Part shown: positions 25,339-34,595 of the stretch, piece by piece
Numbering within the stretch: the stretch's first letter is position 1
Layout of the letters: each line of letters opens with the position of its first letter
Source of the DNA: Pseudomonadota bacterium
Lineage (GTDB): Bacteria > Pseudomonadota > Gammaproteobacteria > Burkholderiales > JABEVD01
Assembly (NCBI GenBank): GCA_021802545.1
Contig: JAJZRS010000019.1
Span: 1 to 53,188 of the forward strand
DNA length: 53,188 nt
Direction: 5' to 3'
Program-made: the position numbers and the translations under genes
Notes under the pieces: generated by a model
What the model saw: the letters and a program-made list of their open reading frames with translations, nothing else
Told to the model about the DNA's origin: nothing
Database searches by the model: none

Positions 25339-25661
25339 TCGTATTCCGTGTATTTCTTTGCGGAGCCCTTCGCCTTCTCGACGGGATACTTCTTCCTGTT
25401 CTTTTCCATCTTCTCCATCACGATTTCCTTGACATCGAAACCGTATTTCTCGGCAAGGAGAAGCGAAAACACGATGACGTCGGCGATCTCCTCCTTCACT
25501 TTCTCGGGATCCGCATTTTCCTTCCAAAGATAGAGTTCGAGCAGCTCGGCGGCCTCGACGCTCACGGCAAGCGCGAGGTCCTTCGGCTTGTGGAATTGTT
25601 CCCAGTCCCGCTCGTCGCGAAATTTCAGGAGTTCTTCGATGAGAATCCGTATCTCGCCCAT
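25335..25661 (-). CDS. MazG-like nucleotide pyrophosphohydrolase
   Basis: A 108-aa all-alpha NTP pyrophosphohydrolase of the MazG-like/dCTPase branch. Metal-binding residues are visible as EAAELLE and EEIADVIVF (ExxE..ExxD pattern). Family members hydrolyse (d)NTPs to NMP and PPi. The start codon overlaps the Anbu stop (TGATG) and its stop overlaps the DUF2721 start, so Anbu, MazG, DUF2721 and GNAT form one coupled operon. Confidence 0.9.
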   Translation of the reverse strand: MGEIRILIEELLKFRDERDWEQFHKPKDLALAVSVEAAELLELYLWKENADPEKVKEEIADVIVFSLLLAEKYGFDVKEIVMEKMEKNRKKYPVEKAKGSAKKYTEYE

Positions 25662-26422
25662 CAGCGCATCGTCCCCGATCCGCCTTCCTGGACGAACTGG
25701 GCGGCCCGTCGCTCTTCTTCCCATTCGAATTTTGGAAGACCGTTGAGGGCATGCTTCAGCCCTTCGTTCCATGCATCGTTGAGCGCCCTGTAGAACGGAT
25801 CGTGCTCTGAAAGGGAAAGGAGCCTCGCATCCCCGCCATTTCTGTAGAGGAGCAGCTCGACGGGAGGACCGACGGTCAGATTGCTCCTGATCGTCGAATT
25901 GATCGAAACCAGCGCGCAGCGCCCGGCAAGCTCGAGCGGGGTGTCGCGCCTGATCACCCGATCCAGTATCGGCTTCCCGTATTTCGTCTCGCCCATCTGC
26001 AGGTAGGGATGCTCGGCCGACTCGTGGATGTAATTTCCCTGGGGATAGATCAGAAAGATCTCGGGTTGGTGCCCATCTATCTGCCCGCCGAGCAGGAAAG
26101 TGGCCTCGAAATCCGCATTCGACCTTTCCCTGTGCTCCTTCTGGATGTCCGTCGACAGCCTGCCGACATAGGCCGCCACGGCATCCATGTCTGGCGCGGA
26201 ATATATCCCTGCACCGTGGTCCGCCTCGCTCCTCATGCGCTTCACCACAGCCTGGGTCGTGGCCAGGTTGCCCGACGAGAGCAGCACTAAATAGCGGTTC
26301 TTCGGCCAAACGAAGGTGTGCATCTTGGAATAGGTGCTGACGTGATCCACGCCCGCGTTCGTTCGGGAATCCGACGCGAGCACCAGCCCTTCTTCCACTT
26401 TGATCGCAAGACAATAGGTCAT
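25661..26422 (-). CDS. Anbu proteasome-like peptidase
   Basis: A 253-aa Ntn-hydrolase of the Anbu (ancestral beta subunit, bacterial proteasome homologue) family. It starts MTYCLAIKVEEGLVLASDSRTNAGVD, so removal of Met exposes Thr as the N-terminal nucleophile, as in proteasome beta subunits, with no propeptide. The ASDSRTNAG segment is the family signature. Anbu is known to occur with transglutaminase-like, circularly permuted ATP-grasp and alpha-E genes, all present here. Its physiological substrate is not known. It is divergent from the transglutaminase/DUF2126 gene, with an 87-base gap that must hold both promoters. Confidence 0.93.
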   Translation of the reverse strand: MTYCLAIKVEEGLVLASDSRTNAGVDHVSTYSKMHTFVWPKNRYLVLLSSGNLATTQAVVKRMRSEADHGAGIYSAPDMDAVAAYVGRLSTDIQKEHRERSNADFEATFLLGGQIDGHQPEIFLIYPQGNYIHESAEHPYLQMGETKYGKPILDRVIRRDTPLELAGRCALVSINSTIRSNLTVGPPVELLLYRNGGDARLLSLSEHDPFYRALNDAWNEGLKHALNGLPKFEWEEERRAAQFVQEGGSGTMR

Positions 26423-26509
26423 GGATCAATTCTAGCGGGAATCCTGGCCGGAAGAAAGCAGGCCCATCTCTTGCTTGCGAAATCCCTGACGAAACATCAG
26501 GAGCATTCC

Positions 26510-29500
26510 ATGACCATACGCGTTGCAATCAATCACAAGACAAGCTACCTGTACGACAAGCCTGTAACGCTCGGCCCGCATGTATTCCGTCTGAGGCCTG
26601 CCGTTCATTCCCGCACGCCGATCGAATCCTATTCTCTGAAAATCAGCCCGGAGAAGCATTTCATCAACTGGCAGCAGGATCCCTTCGGCAATCATCTGGC
26701 CCGGGTGGTCTTTCCTGAAAAGGCCAGCGAGCTTTCCATCGAAATCGACATCGTCGCCGACATGACGGTGATCAATCCGTTCGACTTCTTTGTCGAGGAG
26801 TATGCTGAGCATTATCCCTTCGAATACGAGGGAAGCCTCGCGAAAGACCTGGCCCCCTACCTCGAAACAACGGAGGACGGCCCGCTGCTCGAAGCCTGGA
26901 TCGGTCAGATTGACAGGTCGAAGCGCAGCATCGTCGAATTCCTCGTGGGCCTCAACAATTCGCTTTACAAAAGCCTAGACTATACGATCCGCCTGGAATC
27001 CGGGGTGCAGAGTTGCGAGGAGACGCTATCCAGGAAGCTCGGGTCATGCCGGGATTCGGGGTGGCTGCTGGTGCAGATCTTGAGGCATCTCGGGCTTGCC
27101 GCGCGCTTCGTCTCCGGCTACCTCGTTCAGCTTTCTTCGGACGTCGAATCGCTCGACGGTCCGTCCGGCCCGGAAAGCGACTTCACCGATCTCCACGCCT
27201 GGGCGGAAGTCTACGTGCCTGGCGCCGGCTGGATCGGGCTCGATCCGACATCCGGGCTCTTCGCAGGAGAAGGTCATATCCCGCTCGCCTGCACGGCCGA
27301 CCCGGCAAGCGCAGCGCCGGTGACGGGAGGCTATGAAGGATCGGCGCGCGTCAAGTTCTCCTTCGCAAACAGCGTCAGCCGCATCCATGAGGATCCCAGG
27401 GTCACTAAGCCCTATTCTGAGGAGCAATGGGAGGCCATCGACCTGCTCGGACGCGAAATCGACCTCGACCTGGAGATGGAAGATGTGCGGCTCACCATGG
27501 GCGGCGAGCCCACCTTCGTATCGATCGACGACATGTCCTCGAGCCAGTGGAACACCGCCGCAGACGGACAGGAAAAGCGGCTGCTCGCAGGAAAGCTGAT
27601 CAGGCAGCTGAAGGAGGATTTCGCTCCGGGCGGCATGCTCTATTTCGGACAGGGTAAATGGTATCCAGGGGAAGCGCTGCCGCGTTGGCATCTCGCCTGC
27701 TTCTGGCGTACCGACGGCATTCCCGTCTGGAGAAACCCGGAGCTTCTGGCCGACGAAAACGGGCAATACGGCTATACGGTCAAGGACGCGGAAGTCTTCA
27801 TATTCCATCTCGCCAATCGGCTTGGCCTGAACGGCTCGACCATCCTCCCCGGATTCGAAGACCCCTTCCATTATCTTCAGCAGGAAGGCATGCTCCCGCC
27901 CGACCTGGATATCTCGATGCTGAAGGATCCGATGGAACGTCGCCGCGCCGCAGCACTGCTGGAAGGCGATCCCGGAAAAACCGTCGGTTTCACGCTGCCC
28001 ATCCACTGGAGCAGGAGAAGTGGCGCATGGGGCAGCAGTCCTTGGCAATTCAGGCGCGGAATGATGTTCCTGATTCCCGGGGATTCGCCCATGGGGCTGC
28101 GCCTTCCGCTCGCTTCGCTTCCCTGGGCGCACGAAGAACTGGAAACGGAAGCCGAACGCAGTCTCTTCGAGGATCCGGGACCTTTGGGGGACACGGCGGG
28201 TGAAGTCGCGCGCCGCTACAGTGCATACCAAAGCAAAGGTGAAGGCGAAACCGAAGCGTTCGAAGAGCACATTCCTCATACGGCGATCTGCGTCGAGCCC
28301 AGGGAAGGCAGCATGCGCGTTTTCCTCCCGCCCACTGCCGAGCTCGAACATTATCTCGATCTCGTCGCTTCCATCGAAGACACTGCGGCAGCGCTTTCCA
28401 TCCCTGTCATCCTCGAAGGGTATCAGCCTCCCAGGGATCGGCGCCTCGTCCGCCTTCCCGTCACGCCGGATCCCGGCGTCATCGAGGTCAACATCCATCC
28501 ATCATCGAACTGGATCGATCTTGCTCAAAACACCTTCACCCTCTACGAGGCAGCGCGCCTTTGCAGGCTTGGCACGGAGAAATTCATGCTGGACGGGCGC
28601 CATACCGGAACGGGAGGAGGAAACCACGTCACCCTTGGCGGCGCGACACCGTCCGACAGCCCCATCCTCAGGCGCCCGGACCTCTTGCGCAGCCTCATCA
28701 CCTACTGGCAGCATCACCCCGCCCTTTCCTATCTCTTTTCGGGTCTGTTCATCGGACCGACCAGCCAGGCCCCCAGGGTCGACGAAGCCAGGAACGAGAG
28801 CCTTTACGAACTTGAAATCGCATTCGGCCAGATCCCGGATGGTGAAGTGCCGGAACCGTGGCTGGTGGACAGGCTCCTGAGGAACCTGCTCATCGACGTG
28901 ACGGGAAACACGCACCGGGCCGAATTCTGCATCGACAAGCTCTATTCGCCTGAAGGCGAAGCGGGAAGGCTCGGGCTCGTCGAACTGCGCGCATTCGAAA
29001 TGCCCCCCCATCCCAGGATGAGCCTGGTGCAGATGCTGCTTCTGCGCGCGCTCGTTTGCTGGTTCTGGAAAACGCCTTACGAGAAGGAACTGGTCAGGTG
29101 GGGAACCCAGCTGCACGACAAGTACATGCTTGCGCACTACATTCGCGCCGACATGAGGGACGTGGTCGACGATCTGATTCATGCAGGCTATCCCTTCGAA
29201 ATCGAATGGTTCGACCCGTTCATCGAATTCAGGTTTCCCCATTACGGCAGCATCGAAGCGCAGGGCATCAGGCTGGACCTGCGCATGGGCATCGAGCCCT
29301 GGCATGTGATGGGAGAAGAAGCGAGCGCTGCGGGCACGGCAAGGTATGTCGATTCCTCGGTCGAGCGGCTCGAAGTGAAGGTCAACGGGATGAGCGGGAA
29401 TCGCCATGTCGTCACCTGCAACGGCAGGCGGATACCGCTCAGAAACACGGGCAGGCAGGGCGAAATGGTTGCAGGCGTGCGCTACAGGGCATGGCAGCCT

Positions 29501-29779
29501 CCTTCCTCCCTGCATCCCAAGATAGGCATCCACGCGCCGCTCGTATTCGACATCGTCGACACCTGGAACGGCAGGTCGATAGGCGGATGCACTTATCATG
29601 TCGCCCATCCCGGCGGAAGGAATTACGAAGCCTATCCGGTCAACGCATTCGAAGCCGAAGCGCGGCGTGTCAGCAGGTTCTGGAACTACGGCCACACGCC
29701 GGGAAAAAGGGAAATACCGCCTGAGGAGACCAACCCGGATTACCCCTGCACGCTCGATCTCAGGAGGATGCCACGATAG
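26510..29779 (+). CDS. Transglutaminase-like/DUF2126 large protein
   Basis: A 1089-aa protein. The N-terminal part has the bacterial transglutaminase N-domain (about 1-95) and a cysteine-protease-like transglutaminase core with triad C180 (LGSCRDSGW), H229 (DLHAWAEV) and D245 (GLDPTSG). The remaining about 780 residues are DUF2126, ending near residue 1085. The family pairs with circularly permuted ATP-grasp and alpha-E proteins and is proposed to act on peptide or amide bonds. The ATG at 26510 is chosen because it starts the domain; an earlier in-frame ATG at 26318 would lie inside the Anbu gene. Its 3' end overlaps the convergent second transglutaminase by 20 bases. Confidence 0.92.
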   Translation: MTIRVAINHKTSYLYDKPVTLGPHVFRLRPAVHSRTPIESYSLKISPEKHFINWQQDPFGNHLARVVFPEKASELSIEIDIVADMTVINPFDFFVEEYAEHYPFEYEGSLAKDLAPYLETTEDGPLLEAWIGQIDRSKRSIVEFLVGLNNSLYKSLDYTIRLESGVQSCEETLSRKLGSCRDSGWLLVQILRHLGLAARFVSGYLVQLSSDVESLDGPSGPESDFTDLHAWAEVYVPGAGWIGLDPTSGLFAGEGHIPLACTADPASAAPVTGGYEGSARVKFSFANSVSRIHEDPRVTKPYSEEQWEAIDLLGREIDLDLEMEDVRLTMGGEPTFVSIDDMSSSQWNTAADGQEKRLLAGKLIRQLKEDFAPGGMLYFGQGKWYPGEALPRWHLACFWRTDGIPVWRNPELLADENGQYGYTVKDAEVFIFHLANRLGLNGSTILPGFEDPFHYLQQEGMLPPDLDISMLKDPMERRRAAALLEGDPGKTVGFTLPIHWSRRSGAWGSSPWQFRRGMMFLIPGDSPMGLRLPLASLPWAHEELETEAERSLFEDPGPLGDTAGEVARRYSAYQSKGEGETEAFEEHIPHTAICVEPREGSMRVFLPPTAELEHYLDLVASIEDTAAALSIPVILEGYQPPRDRRLVRLPVTPDPGVIEVNIHPSSNWIDLAQNTFTLYEAARLCRLGTEKFMLDGRHTGTGGGNHVTLGGATPSDSPILRRPDLLRSLITYWQHHPALSYLFSGLFIGPTSQAPRVDEARNESLYELEIAFGQIPDGEVPEPWLVDRLLRNLLIDVTGNTHRAEFCIDKLYSPEGEAGRLGLVELRAFEMPPHPRMSLVQMLLLRALVCWFWKTPYEKELVRWGTQLHDKYMLAHYIRADMRDVVDDLIHAGYPFEIEWFDPFIEFRFPHYGSIEAQGIRLDLRMGIEPWHVMGEEASAAGTARYVDSSVERLEVKVNGMSGNRHVVTCNGRRIPLRNTGRQGEMVAGVRYRAWQPPSSLHPKIGIHAPLVFDIVDTWNGRSIGGCTYHVAHPGGRNYEAYPVNAFEAEARRVSRFWNYGHTPGKREIPPEETNPDYPCTLDLRRMPR

Positions 29780-30629
29780 CGCGCACGTCCACCGATACGT
29801 CGAGCTCGTGCTCCCCCCCGCCGAAGATCACGCCCTTCAGGGGGGCCACATCGCCGTAATCCCTGCCCCAGGCGAGCACGATATGCCTTTCCGATGGCAC
29901 CTGGTTGTTCGTGGGATCGAAATCCATCCACCCATGCTCCGGGACATGGACGGAGAACCAGGCATGCGAGGCATCCGCTCCGATCAGCTTTTCGCATCCG
30001 GGAGCCGGCAGCGTTTCGATATAACCGCTCACGTAGCGCGCAGCGAGCCCCATCGAGCGCAGGCAGCCGATGGCCAGATGGGCGAAATCCTGGCAGACGC
30101 CGCGCCGGTGGGACATCACTTCGGAAAGCGGCGTGGCCAGCGTAGTGAAACCCGGGTCGTAAGTGAACTCGACATGAATGCGCCGCATCAGATCGTTCAC
30201 CGCGTCGATCAGGGGCCGCTCCCGGGAAAAGGATGGCTGCGCGTAGGCGGCAAGCTGCTCGCTCCTTTCGACGTAAGGCGAATCGAGCGCGTATTGCAGC
30301 GCATCGGGCGAATCTGTCAGGCAATCGCGAGCAGATTCCCATTGCATCAGATTGGAAAAATCCATCTGGCGCGCGGCAATCACCTCGACCTCGCTCGTTG
30401 CGACGACACAAAAGCGCTTGTGGGGCTCGCCGATGAAGAAATAGGCTGCCCGGTTGCCGAAGAAATCCGCGCGTTCGCTGTAATCGATAGGCTCCGGCAC
30501 TACCCTGATGCTGGCCGCATGGCAAATCTGGGAAGGGGAAGACCTGGGCAGAAGACGCGCCTCGTTGTGCGAGCACGACACGATCTCGCTGTATTCGTAT
30601 TCCGTCCTGTGCGTGATGAGATAGCGCAT
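29760..30629 (-). CDS. Stand-alone transglutaminase-like protein
   Basis: A 289-aa protein with the bacterial transglutaminase N-domain (1-90) and the core triad C179 (RRGVCQDFAH), H222 (DASHAWFSV) and D238 (DFDPTNN). Members may be peptidases or amide transferases. The start codon overlaps the stop of the upstream fused ATP-grasp/alpha-E gene (TAATG), so they are coupled. This is the second transglutaminase of the cluster. Confidence 0.93.
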   Translation of the reverse strand: MRYLITHRTEYEYSEIVSCSHNEARLLPRSSPSQICHAASIRVVPEPIDYSERADFFGNRAAYFFIGEPHKRFCVVATSEVEVIAARQMDFSNLMQWESARDCLTDSPDALQYALDSPYVERSEQLAAYAQPSFSRERPLIDAVNDLMRRIHVEFTYDPGFTTLATPLSEVMSHRRGVCQDFAHLAIGCLRSMGLAARYVSGYIETLPAPGCEKLIGADASHAWFSVHVPEHGWMDFDPTNNQVPSERHIVLAWGRDYGDVAPLKGVIFGGGEHELDVSVDVRAIVASS

Positions 30630-33142
30630 TATGCCGTCCTCAGTGAAGAGATCGTCTGGGGAGAATGCTCGTGGCGGAAATAGGCAGAGGTGAGCGCATT
30701 CGAAAATGAACCGAACAAATAGCCCATCCTCGCCAGAAGCTGTTCCAGATTCTGCCTGGCCCCGGTTGCATCGACCAGGGAAAGATCGTCTAAATCGACG
30801 AGTCGAAGGGCGGAAGAGGCTTCAAGCGCATAACGCTCCTCGATGCCCAACCTGCCTGCTGCCCTGTGCCTGGGAAGGCTTGCCGCATGCTCTTCTAACC
30901 TGGCCGCCTGGTAGACGGCGGAACGCGGATTGCGTTCGTCGAGCAGCAGCAGTTCCAGGCATGCGGGAAGCTCCATGGAATTTCTGTGATACTGTCTGTA
31001 GCCGATGAGATTGTCGCTCGCTTCCAGCGCGGCCTCGACCAGCAGCTCTTCGACGAACTCCCCCTGCCTTTTCGTCAGCGTCGATTTCAGCAGCGAAAAA
31101 AGCATCATCCCCCGTTCGAGCCGCCTTCCCATATCCAGGAAAATCCATCCTCCGCCCCTGGCCATGCTTTCCATCACGAGCCCGCCGAATGCCGACAACG
31201 CATTGATCATCCTGTCCATCTCGTGCAACAGATCGGAAGATACGGCCAGAGTGTGCGCATCCGACAGGTGCTGCTCAAGCTCCTCGAGCACGCGCCATGC
31301 ATCCTGGGACCACAAATCGCGCACGGCAAGACCGGATCTCATCAGTGAGCGCAGCGTGTAGGCCAGGCTTCCCGCCCGGCCCTCGTCGAGGATGACGGAA
31401 AAAAGCTCGGCATCGGGTTCTGGAACGAGATCGGCCTCGCCGAAAAAACCAGGATAGGTTCCGGTCAGTCTCATCACGGCCTGCAGCAGGCAATTCGTTG
31501 CGGCCCCGTATTCGCTGCCTATGCTGTCCGGGTCGTAGTAGAGCCTGCCGATCACGGCGCGCAGCAGCCTGATCGTCCCTTCGGCGCGTTCCGCATATCG
31601 TCCGACCCAGAACAGGTTGTCGGCCACCCTGCTGGACACCGTGCCGCGAGCGACTGCGACCTGTTCAGGCGTGGGCTTCATCACGATACTGACCAGCTTT
31701 TCCGGCTCGGAAGCCAGCACCCAGGTGTCCTTGCTGATGCCGCCGTCCTGGTTCGAAACCAGCATGTCTCCCTTCAGCGTTGCGCTTCGCGTCAGGCCGC
31801 CGGGCATCACCGTATAGCCGTCCGGCCTCGAGACGATGAAGCTGCGCAGCACGGCATGCCTGGGCGCGAATTCGCCGGAAGAAAGCGCGGGCACGGTCGA
31901 AAATCCCTCCTGCTCCTGGCCGACATAGGCATGGGGCCTGGCTTTGATTTTCTCCCGCCAGTATTCGAGCGATGCCTTGTCGAGCAGGCTTCCGAACACG
32001 GGCCGTGCGCCAGGAGAGCGGTAGGTCGGCTTGATCACCAGGCGTTCCAGGTTGTTCAGGACATAATCCATTTCCAGCTTCTGCCCGCACCACCAGGTGG
32101 CGGCGGAAGGCAGCCTCAGCTCGCGCCCGAGGAAATGCGCCGCTATCCCGGGCAGGAATGCGAGCATTCCAGGGTTTTCGAGTATGCTGCTGCCAAGCGG
32201 ATTGGCGATCGCGACATTGCCGCGCCGCGCAGCCTCGACGAGCCCCGCCACCCCCAGTCTCGAATCTTCCCGCAATTCGAGCGGATCGCAATAGTCGTCA
32301 TCCACCCTGCGCAATATCACGTCGACATGCTCGAGCCCGCTGAGCGATTTCAGCCATACGTGGCCATCGCTCACCGTCAGGTCTTCACCCTGGACAAGGG
32401 TATAACCCAGATAGGCGGCAAGATAAGCATGTTCGAAGAAGGTTTCGTTCAGCGGGCCGGGCGTGAGCACGACGACGCGCGGATTTTCAGCCTGCTCGGG
32501 GGCGATGGCTTGCAGCCCCGCCCTGAGCGACTGGAAAAAAAGCGCCAGCCTGTGCACATGTGAATCCCTGAACAGGCTGGGCAGTATCCTGGTCATGGCC
32601 ACCCTGTTTTCCAGGGCATAGCCTGCGCCGGAAGGCGCCTGGGTCCTGTCGCCCAGCACCCACATGCGGTTGTCCGGCCCCCTCGCCAGATCGGCGGCGT
32701 AGACGATGAGCTGATGATGCCCGCGCAATCTGATTCCGTCGCAGGCGCGCAAGAAACCGCCATGACCGTATATCAGCTCGAGCGGAAGCAGCTTCTTCCT
32801 GATGAGTTCCCTTGGACCGTACAGGTCGGAAAGGATCAGATTCAACAGCTCCGCGCGCTCGAGGAGTCCCGATTCGATCTGCGACCATTCTTCGCTGGAG
32901 ACGAGGAGCGGAACGGGATCGAGCTGCCATGGCCTGCCCGGATCGTTGTAGGCGTTGTAGGTGACGCCGTTTTCCCTCAACAGCTTCTCGGCTTCCATCC
33001 TGCGCCGCTCGAGCCCCGCCGGCCCGAGTCCGCGAAATGCGCGCATCATGTATTCCCAATGCGGGCGAACGCGTCCCTCCCCATCGAGCATCTCGTCGTA
33101 GGTTCCGGGTTCGGCAGAATAGATGAATTCCTGTAAATCCAT
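30629..33142 (-). CDS. Circularly permuted ATP-grasp fused to alpha-E domain
   Basis: An 837-aa fusion. Residues about 1-480 are a circularly permuted ATP-grasp (DUF404/DUF407 type; opening TYDEMLDGEGRVRPHW, then GLRVPSGVSYMLENR-like WVLGDRTQAPSGAGYALENR). Residues about 500-837 are an alpha-E domain (RVADNLFWVGRYAERAEGTIRLLRAV). These ATP-grasp enzymes are predicted carboxylate-amine ligases making peptide-like bonds, and alpha-E is their helical companion. The stop overlaps the transglutaminase start. It is divergent from the operon at 33326, whose ATP-grasp and alpha-E genes are separate versions of the same domains. Confidence 0.92.
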   Translation of the reverse strand: MDLQEFIYSAEPGTYDEMLDGEGRVRPHWEYMMRAFRGLGPAGLERRRMEAEKLLRENGVTYNAYNDPGRPWQLDPVPLLVSSEEWSQIESGLLERAELLNLILSDLYGPRELIRKKLLPLELIYGHGGFLRACDGIRLRGHHQLIVYAADLARGPDNRMWVLGDRTQAPSGAGYALENRVAMTRILPSLFRDSHVHRLALFFQSLRAGLQAIAPEQAENPRVVVLTPGPLNETFFEHAYLAAYLGYTLVQGEDLTVSDGHVWLKSLSGLEHVDVILRRVDDDYCDPLELREDSRLGVAGLVEAARRGNVAIANPLGSSILENPGMLAFLPGIAAHFLGRELRLPSAATWWCGQKLEMDYVLNNLERLVIKPTYRSPGARPVFGSLLDKASLEYWREKIKARPHAYVGQEQEGFSTVPALSSGEFAPRHAVLRSFIVSRPDGYTVMPGGLTRSATLKGDMLVSNQDGGISKDTWVLASEPEKLVSIVMKPTPEQVAVARGTVSSRVADNLFWVGRYAERAEGTIRLLRAVIGRLYYDPDSIGSEYGAATNCLLQAVMRLTGTYPGFFGEADLVPEPDAELFSVILDEGRAGSLAYTLRSLMRSGLAVRDLWSQDAWRVLEELEQHLSDAHTLAVSSDLLHEMDRMINALSAFGGLVMESMARGGGWIFLDMGRRLERGMMLFSLLKSTLTKRQGEFVEELLVEAALEASDNLIGYRQYHRNSMELPACLELLLLDERNPRSAVYQAARLEEHAASLPRHRAAGRLGIEERYALEASSALRLVDLDDLSLVDATGARQNLEQLLARMGYLFGSFSNALTSAYFRHEHSPQTISSLRTA

Positions 33143-33229
33143 GCCTCGTCCACAGCAAAAAATGGACCATGCATTCAGGATGCCGTAGGCGAAGCAAACC
33201 GCTAAGAATGGTGCAGCAGCGCATCCCTA

Positions 33230-33246
33230 TGCACAATTTCAGTGCC
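33230..33246. promoter_or_regulatory. NtrC-like binding site
   Basis: GCAC-AATTTCA-GTGC (33231-33245) fits the inverted-repeat NtrC pattern GCAC-N7-GTGC. A half-site TGGTGCA lies at 33209-33215. It is centred about 40 bases upstream of a sigma-54 -24 element. No ntrC gene is in the window, so the assignment rests on sequence alone. Confidence 0.55.
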
Positions 33247-33275
33247 CCAATGCCCTGCATGGCTGCTTCAGGTCA

Positions 33276-33291
33276 TGGCATGCAGTTTGCT
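33276..33291 (+). promoter_or_regulatory. Sigma-54 promoter of the VOC-like/ATP-grasp/alpha-E operon
   Basis: TGGCATG, CAGT, TTGCT: the GG (33277-33278) and GC (33289-33290) are exactly 10 bases apart and 14 of the consensus-bearing positions fit well. The predicted start is near 33302, about 24 bases before the ATG at 33326. The NtrC-like site upstream supports it. Confidence 0.75.
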
Positions 33292-33325
33292 GCGCTCAGT
33301 CCGACGCTTCGTGAAAGGATGAAAG

Positions 33326-34567
33326 ATGACCCGATCGATGGATTTTGCAAGATACGGCGACAAGGATAATTCCCCGTTCTTCGAGGAGTACCTCGGGAGA
33401 TTGCTCGAAGAGCGCGACAGAATCGGACTCACCGAAATGATCGGAGAAATCGACGCGCTGATGCTGACGGTCGATCCGGGACATTCGATCGATTACGTCG
33501 GCGAGCTTGCGCTGATGACGCCCTATCATTACCTCGTCACGCTGGAAAGCGAAACGCACTGGACCCATGTCATGCGGATAGACATGAATTCTCCCGACCT
33601 GCTCGTGCGGGAAGTGAAGGATCCCAACATCCGCGGCATCTTCCGCAGCCTGAACGAGGTCTATCCCATCGGCGCCTACAAGCCGAACAGCCGCTACATG
33701 GGCGAGATCCTGCGCGTGACAGACCTGCACGGCGTGGTGGAGCAGCAGAAGGCGCGGGAATTCCGCTTCTTTTCCCAGAATGAAATCAGGCGGCTTGAAC
33801 TGCCTGGAAACATCGCCGTCAGCAAGCCTTCCCCCTACACCCACAACATCGTCGCCTACATGGAGCGACCGCTTGACCATATCCGCGTCTATGCGCTCGG
33901 CATGAGCAGCATCAGGGACGACGTGCAGGAAAGATATCTTGCCGCAAAAAAGCTGCAGAATGAGCTTGGCATCGAAGACATGATCGCCCCGATCGACCAT
34001 CTCGCGACGCGGGTCTATTGTCAGAACAGGGAAGTGGCCATTCTGGAATGGCTTTCCTGGTCGAGCTACTATTATTGGGGCTCATACGACATCAAGGAAC
34101 AGAATTCGTCGACCAATGTCACGAAGAGCGTGCATTATGCCGAAGAAGCCAGGAGTCCTGCGAAAGTATTCACAGCCAACAATACGCCCTATTTCGTCAA
34201 CCACATCGAGCGCCTTCCATCGCCCACCGAAACCTTCGTCAGGAATTACGGCCCGCGCCTGCACCATATCGCGCTCGGGGTGCGCGACGGACAAACGCAA
34301 AACACCGAAAACATCGATTACGTGGTCGGCAAGATCAGCGGCCAGGGGAGGCAGTTCCTGCTGGATGTGATCGGATCGAGGGAGGAAGGGCTCAAGCAGA
34401 TATTTTCGAGCGCATCCGAGCACTCCTCGCTCATCATCGAATACGTCCAGAGATTTGGCAGCTTCCAGGGTTTCTTCACCAAGCGCAATGTCGCAAAGCT
34501 GACACATGCAGCAGGTGTCGAAGAAGAACTGATCGAGCTGCAGGCGCAATCTTCTGGCCCGCATTGA
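33326..34567 (+). CDS. VOC/4-hydroxyphenylpyruvate-dioxygenase-like protein
   Basis: A 413-aa protein with no family I can name firmly. Two VOC-type half-sites are visible: APIDHLATRV (H225) and RLHHIALGVRDG (H314). The C-terminal strand SSLIIEYVQRFGSFQGFFTKRN (E372) resembles the HPPD segment carrying the iron ligand glutamate. H225, H314 and E372 would make a 2-His-1-Glu non-haem iron site. The N-terminal about 200 residues look like a degenerate first VOC half. It starts after AAAGGATG, follows a probable sigma-54 promoter and precedes the ATP-grasp gene by about 28 bases. It may oxidise the substrate or product of the ATP-grasp ligase (inference). Confidence 0.7.
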   Translation: MTRSMDFARYGDKDNSPFFEEYLGRLLEERDRIGLTEMIGEIDALMLTVDPGHSIDYVGELALMTPYHYLVTLESETHWTHVMRIDMNSPDLLVREVKDPNIRGIFRSLNEVYPIGAYKPNSRYMGEILRVTDLHGVVEQQKAREFRFFSQNEIRRLELPGNIAVSKPSPYTHNIVAYMERPLDHIRVYALGMSSIRDDVQERYLAAKKLQNELGIEDMIAPIDHLATRVYCQNREVAILEWLSWSSYYYWGSYDIKEQNSSTNVTKSVHYAEEARSPAKVFTANNTPYFVNHIERLPSPTETFVRNYGPRLHHIALGVRDGQTQNTENIDYVVGKISGQGRQFLLDVIGSREEGLKQIFSSASEHSSLIIEYVQRFGSFQGFFTKRNVAKLTHAAGVEEELIELQAQSSGPH

Positions 34568-34595
34568 CTGGCTCGAGTCTTGCTTGGCAACCATC

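Noticed and set aside
26443-26458. TGGCCGG-N4-AAGCA resembling a sigma-54 site upstream of the 1089-aa transglutaminase gene
   Set aside because: The -12 half lacks TTGC; only the GG/GC spacing fits.
27044-28498. A 484-codon minus-strand frame inside the transglutaminase/DUF2126 gene
   Set aside because: Antisense shadow of a long, clearly recognisable gene; the translation has no motif.
33155-33168. Sigma-54-like element on the minus strand (TGGTCC...TTTGCT) before the fused ATP-grasp/alpha-E gene
   Set aside because: The -24 half is poor and transcription would begin at the start codon itself, so it is not reported as a promoter.
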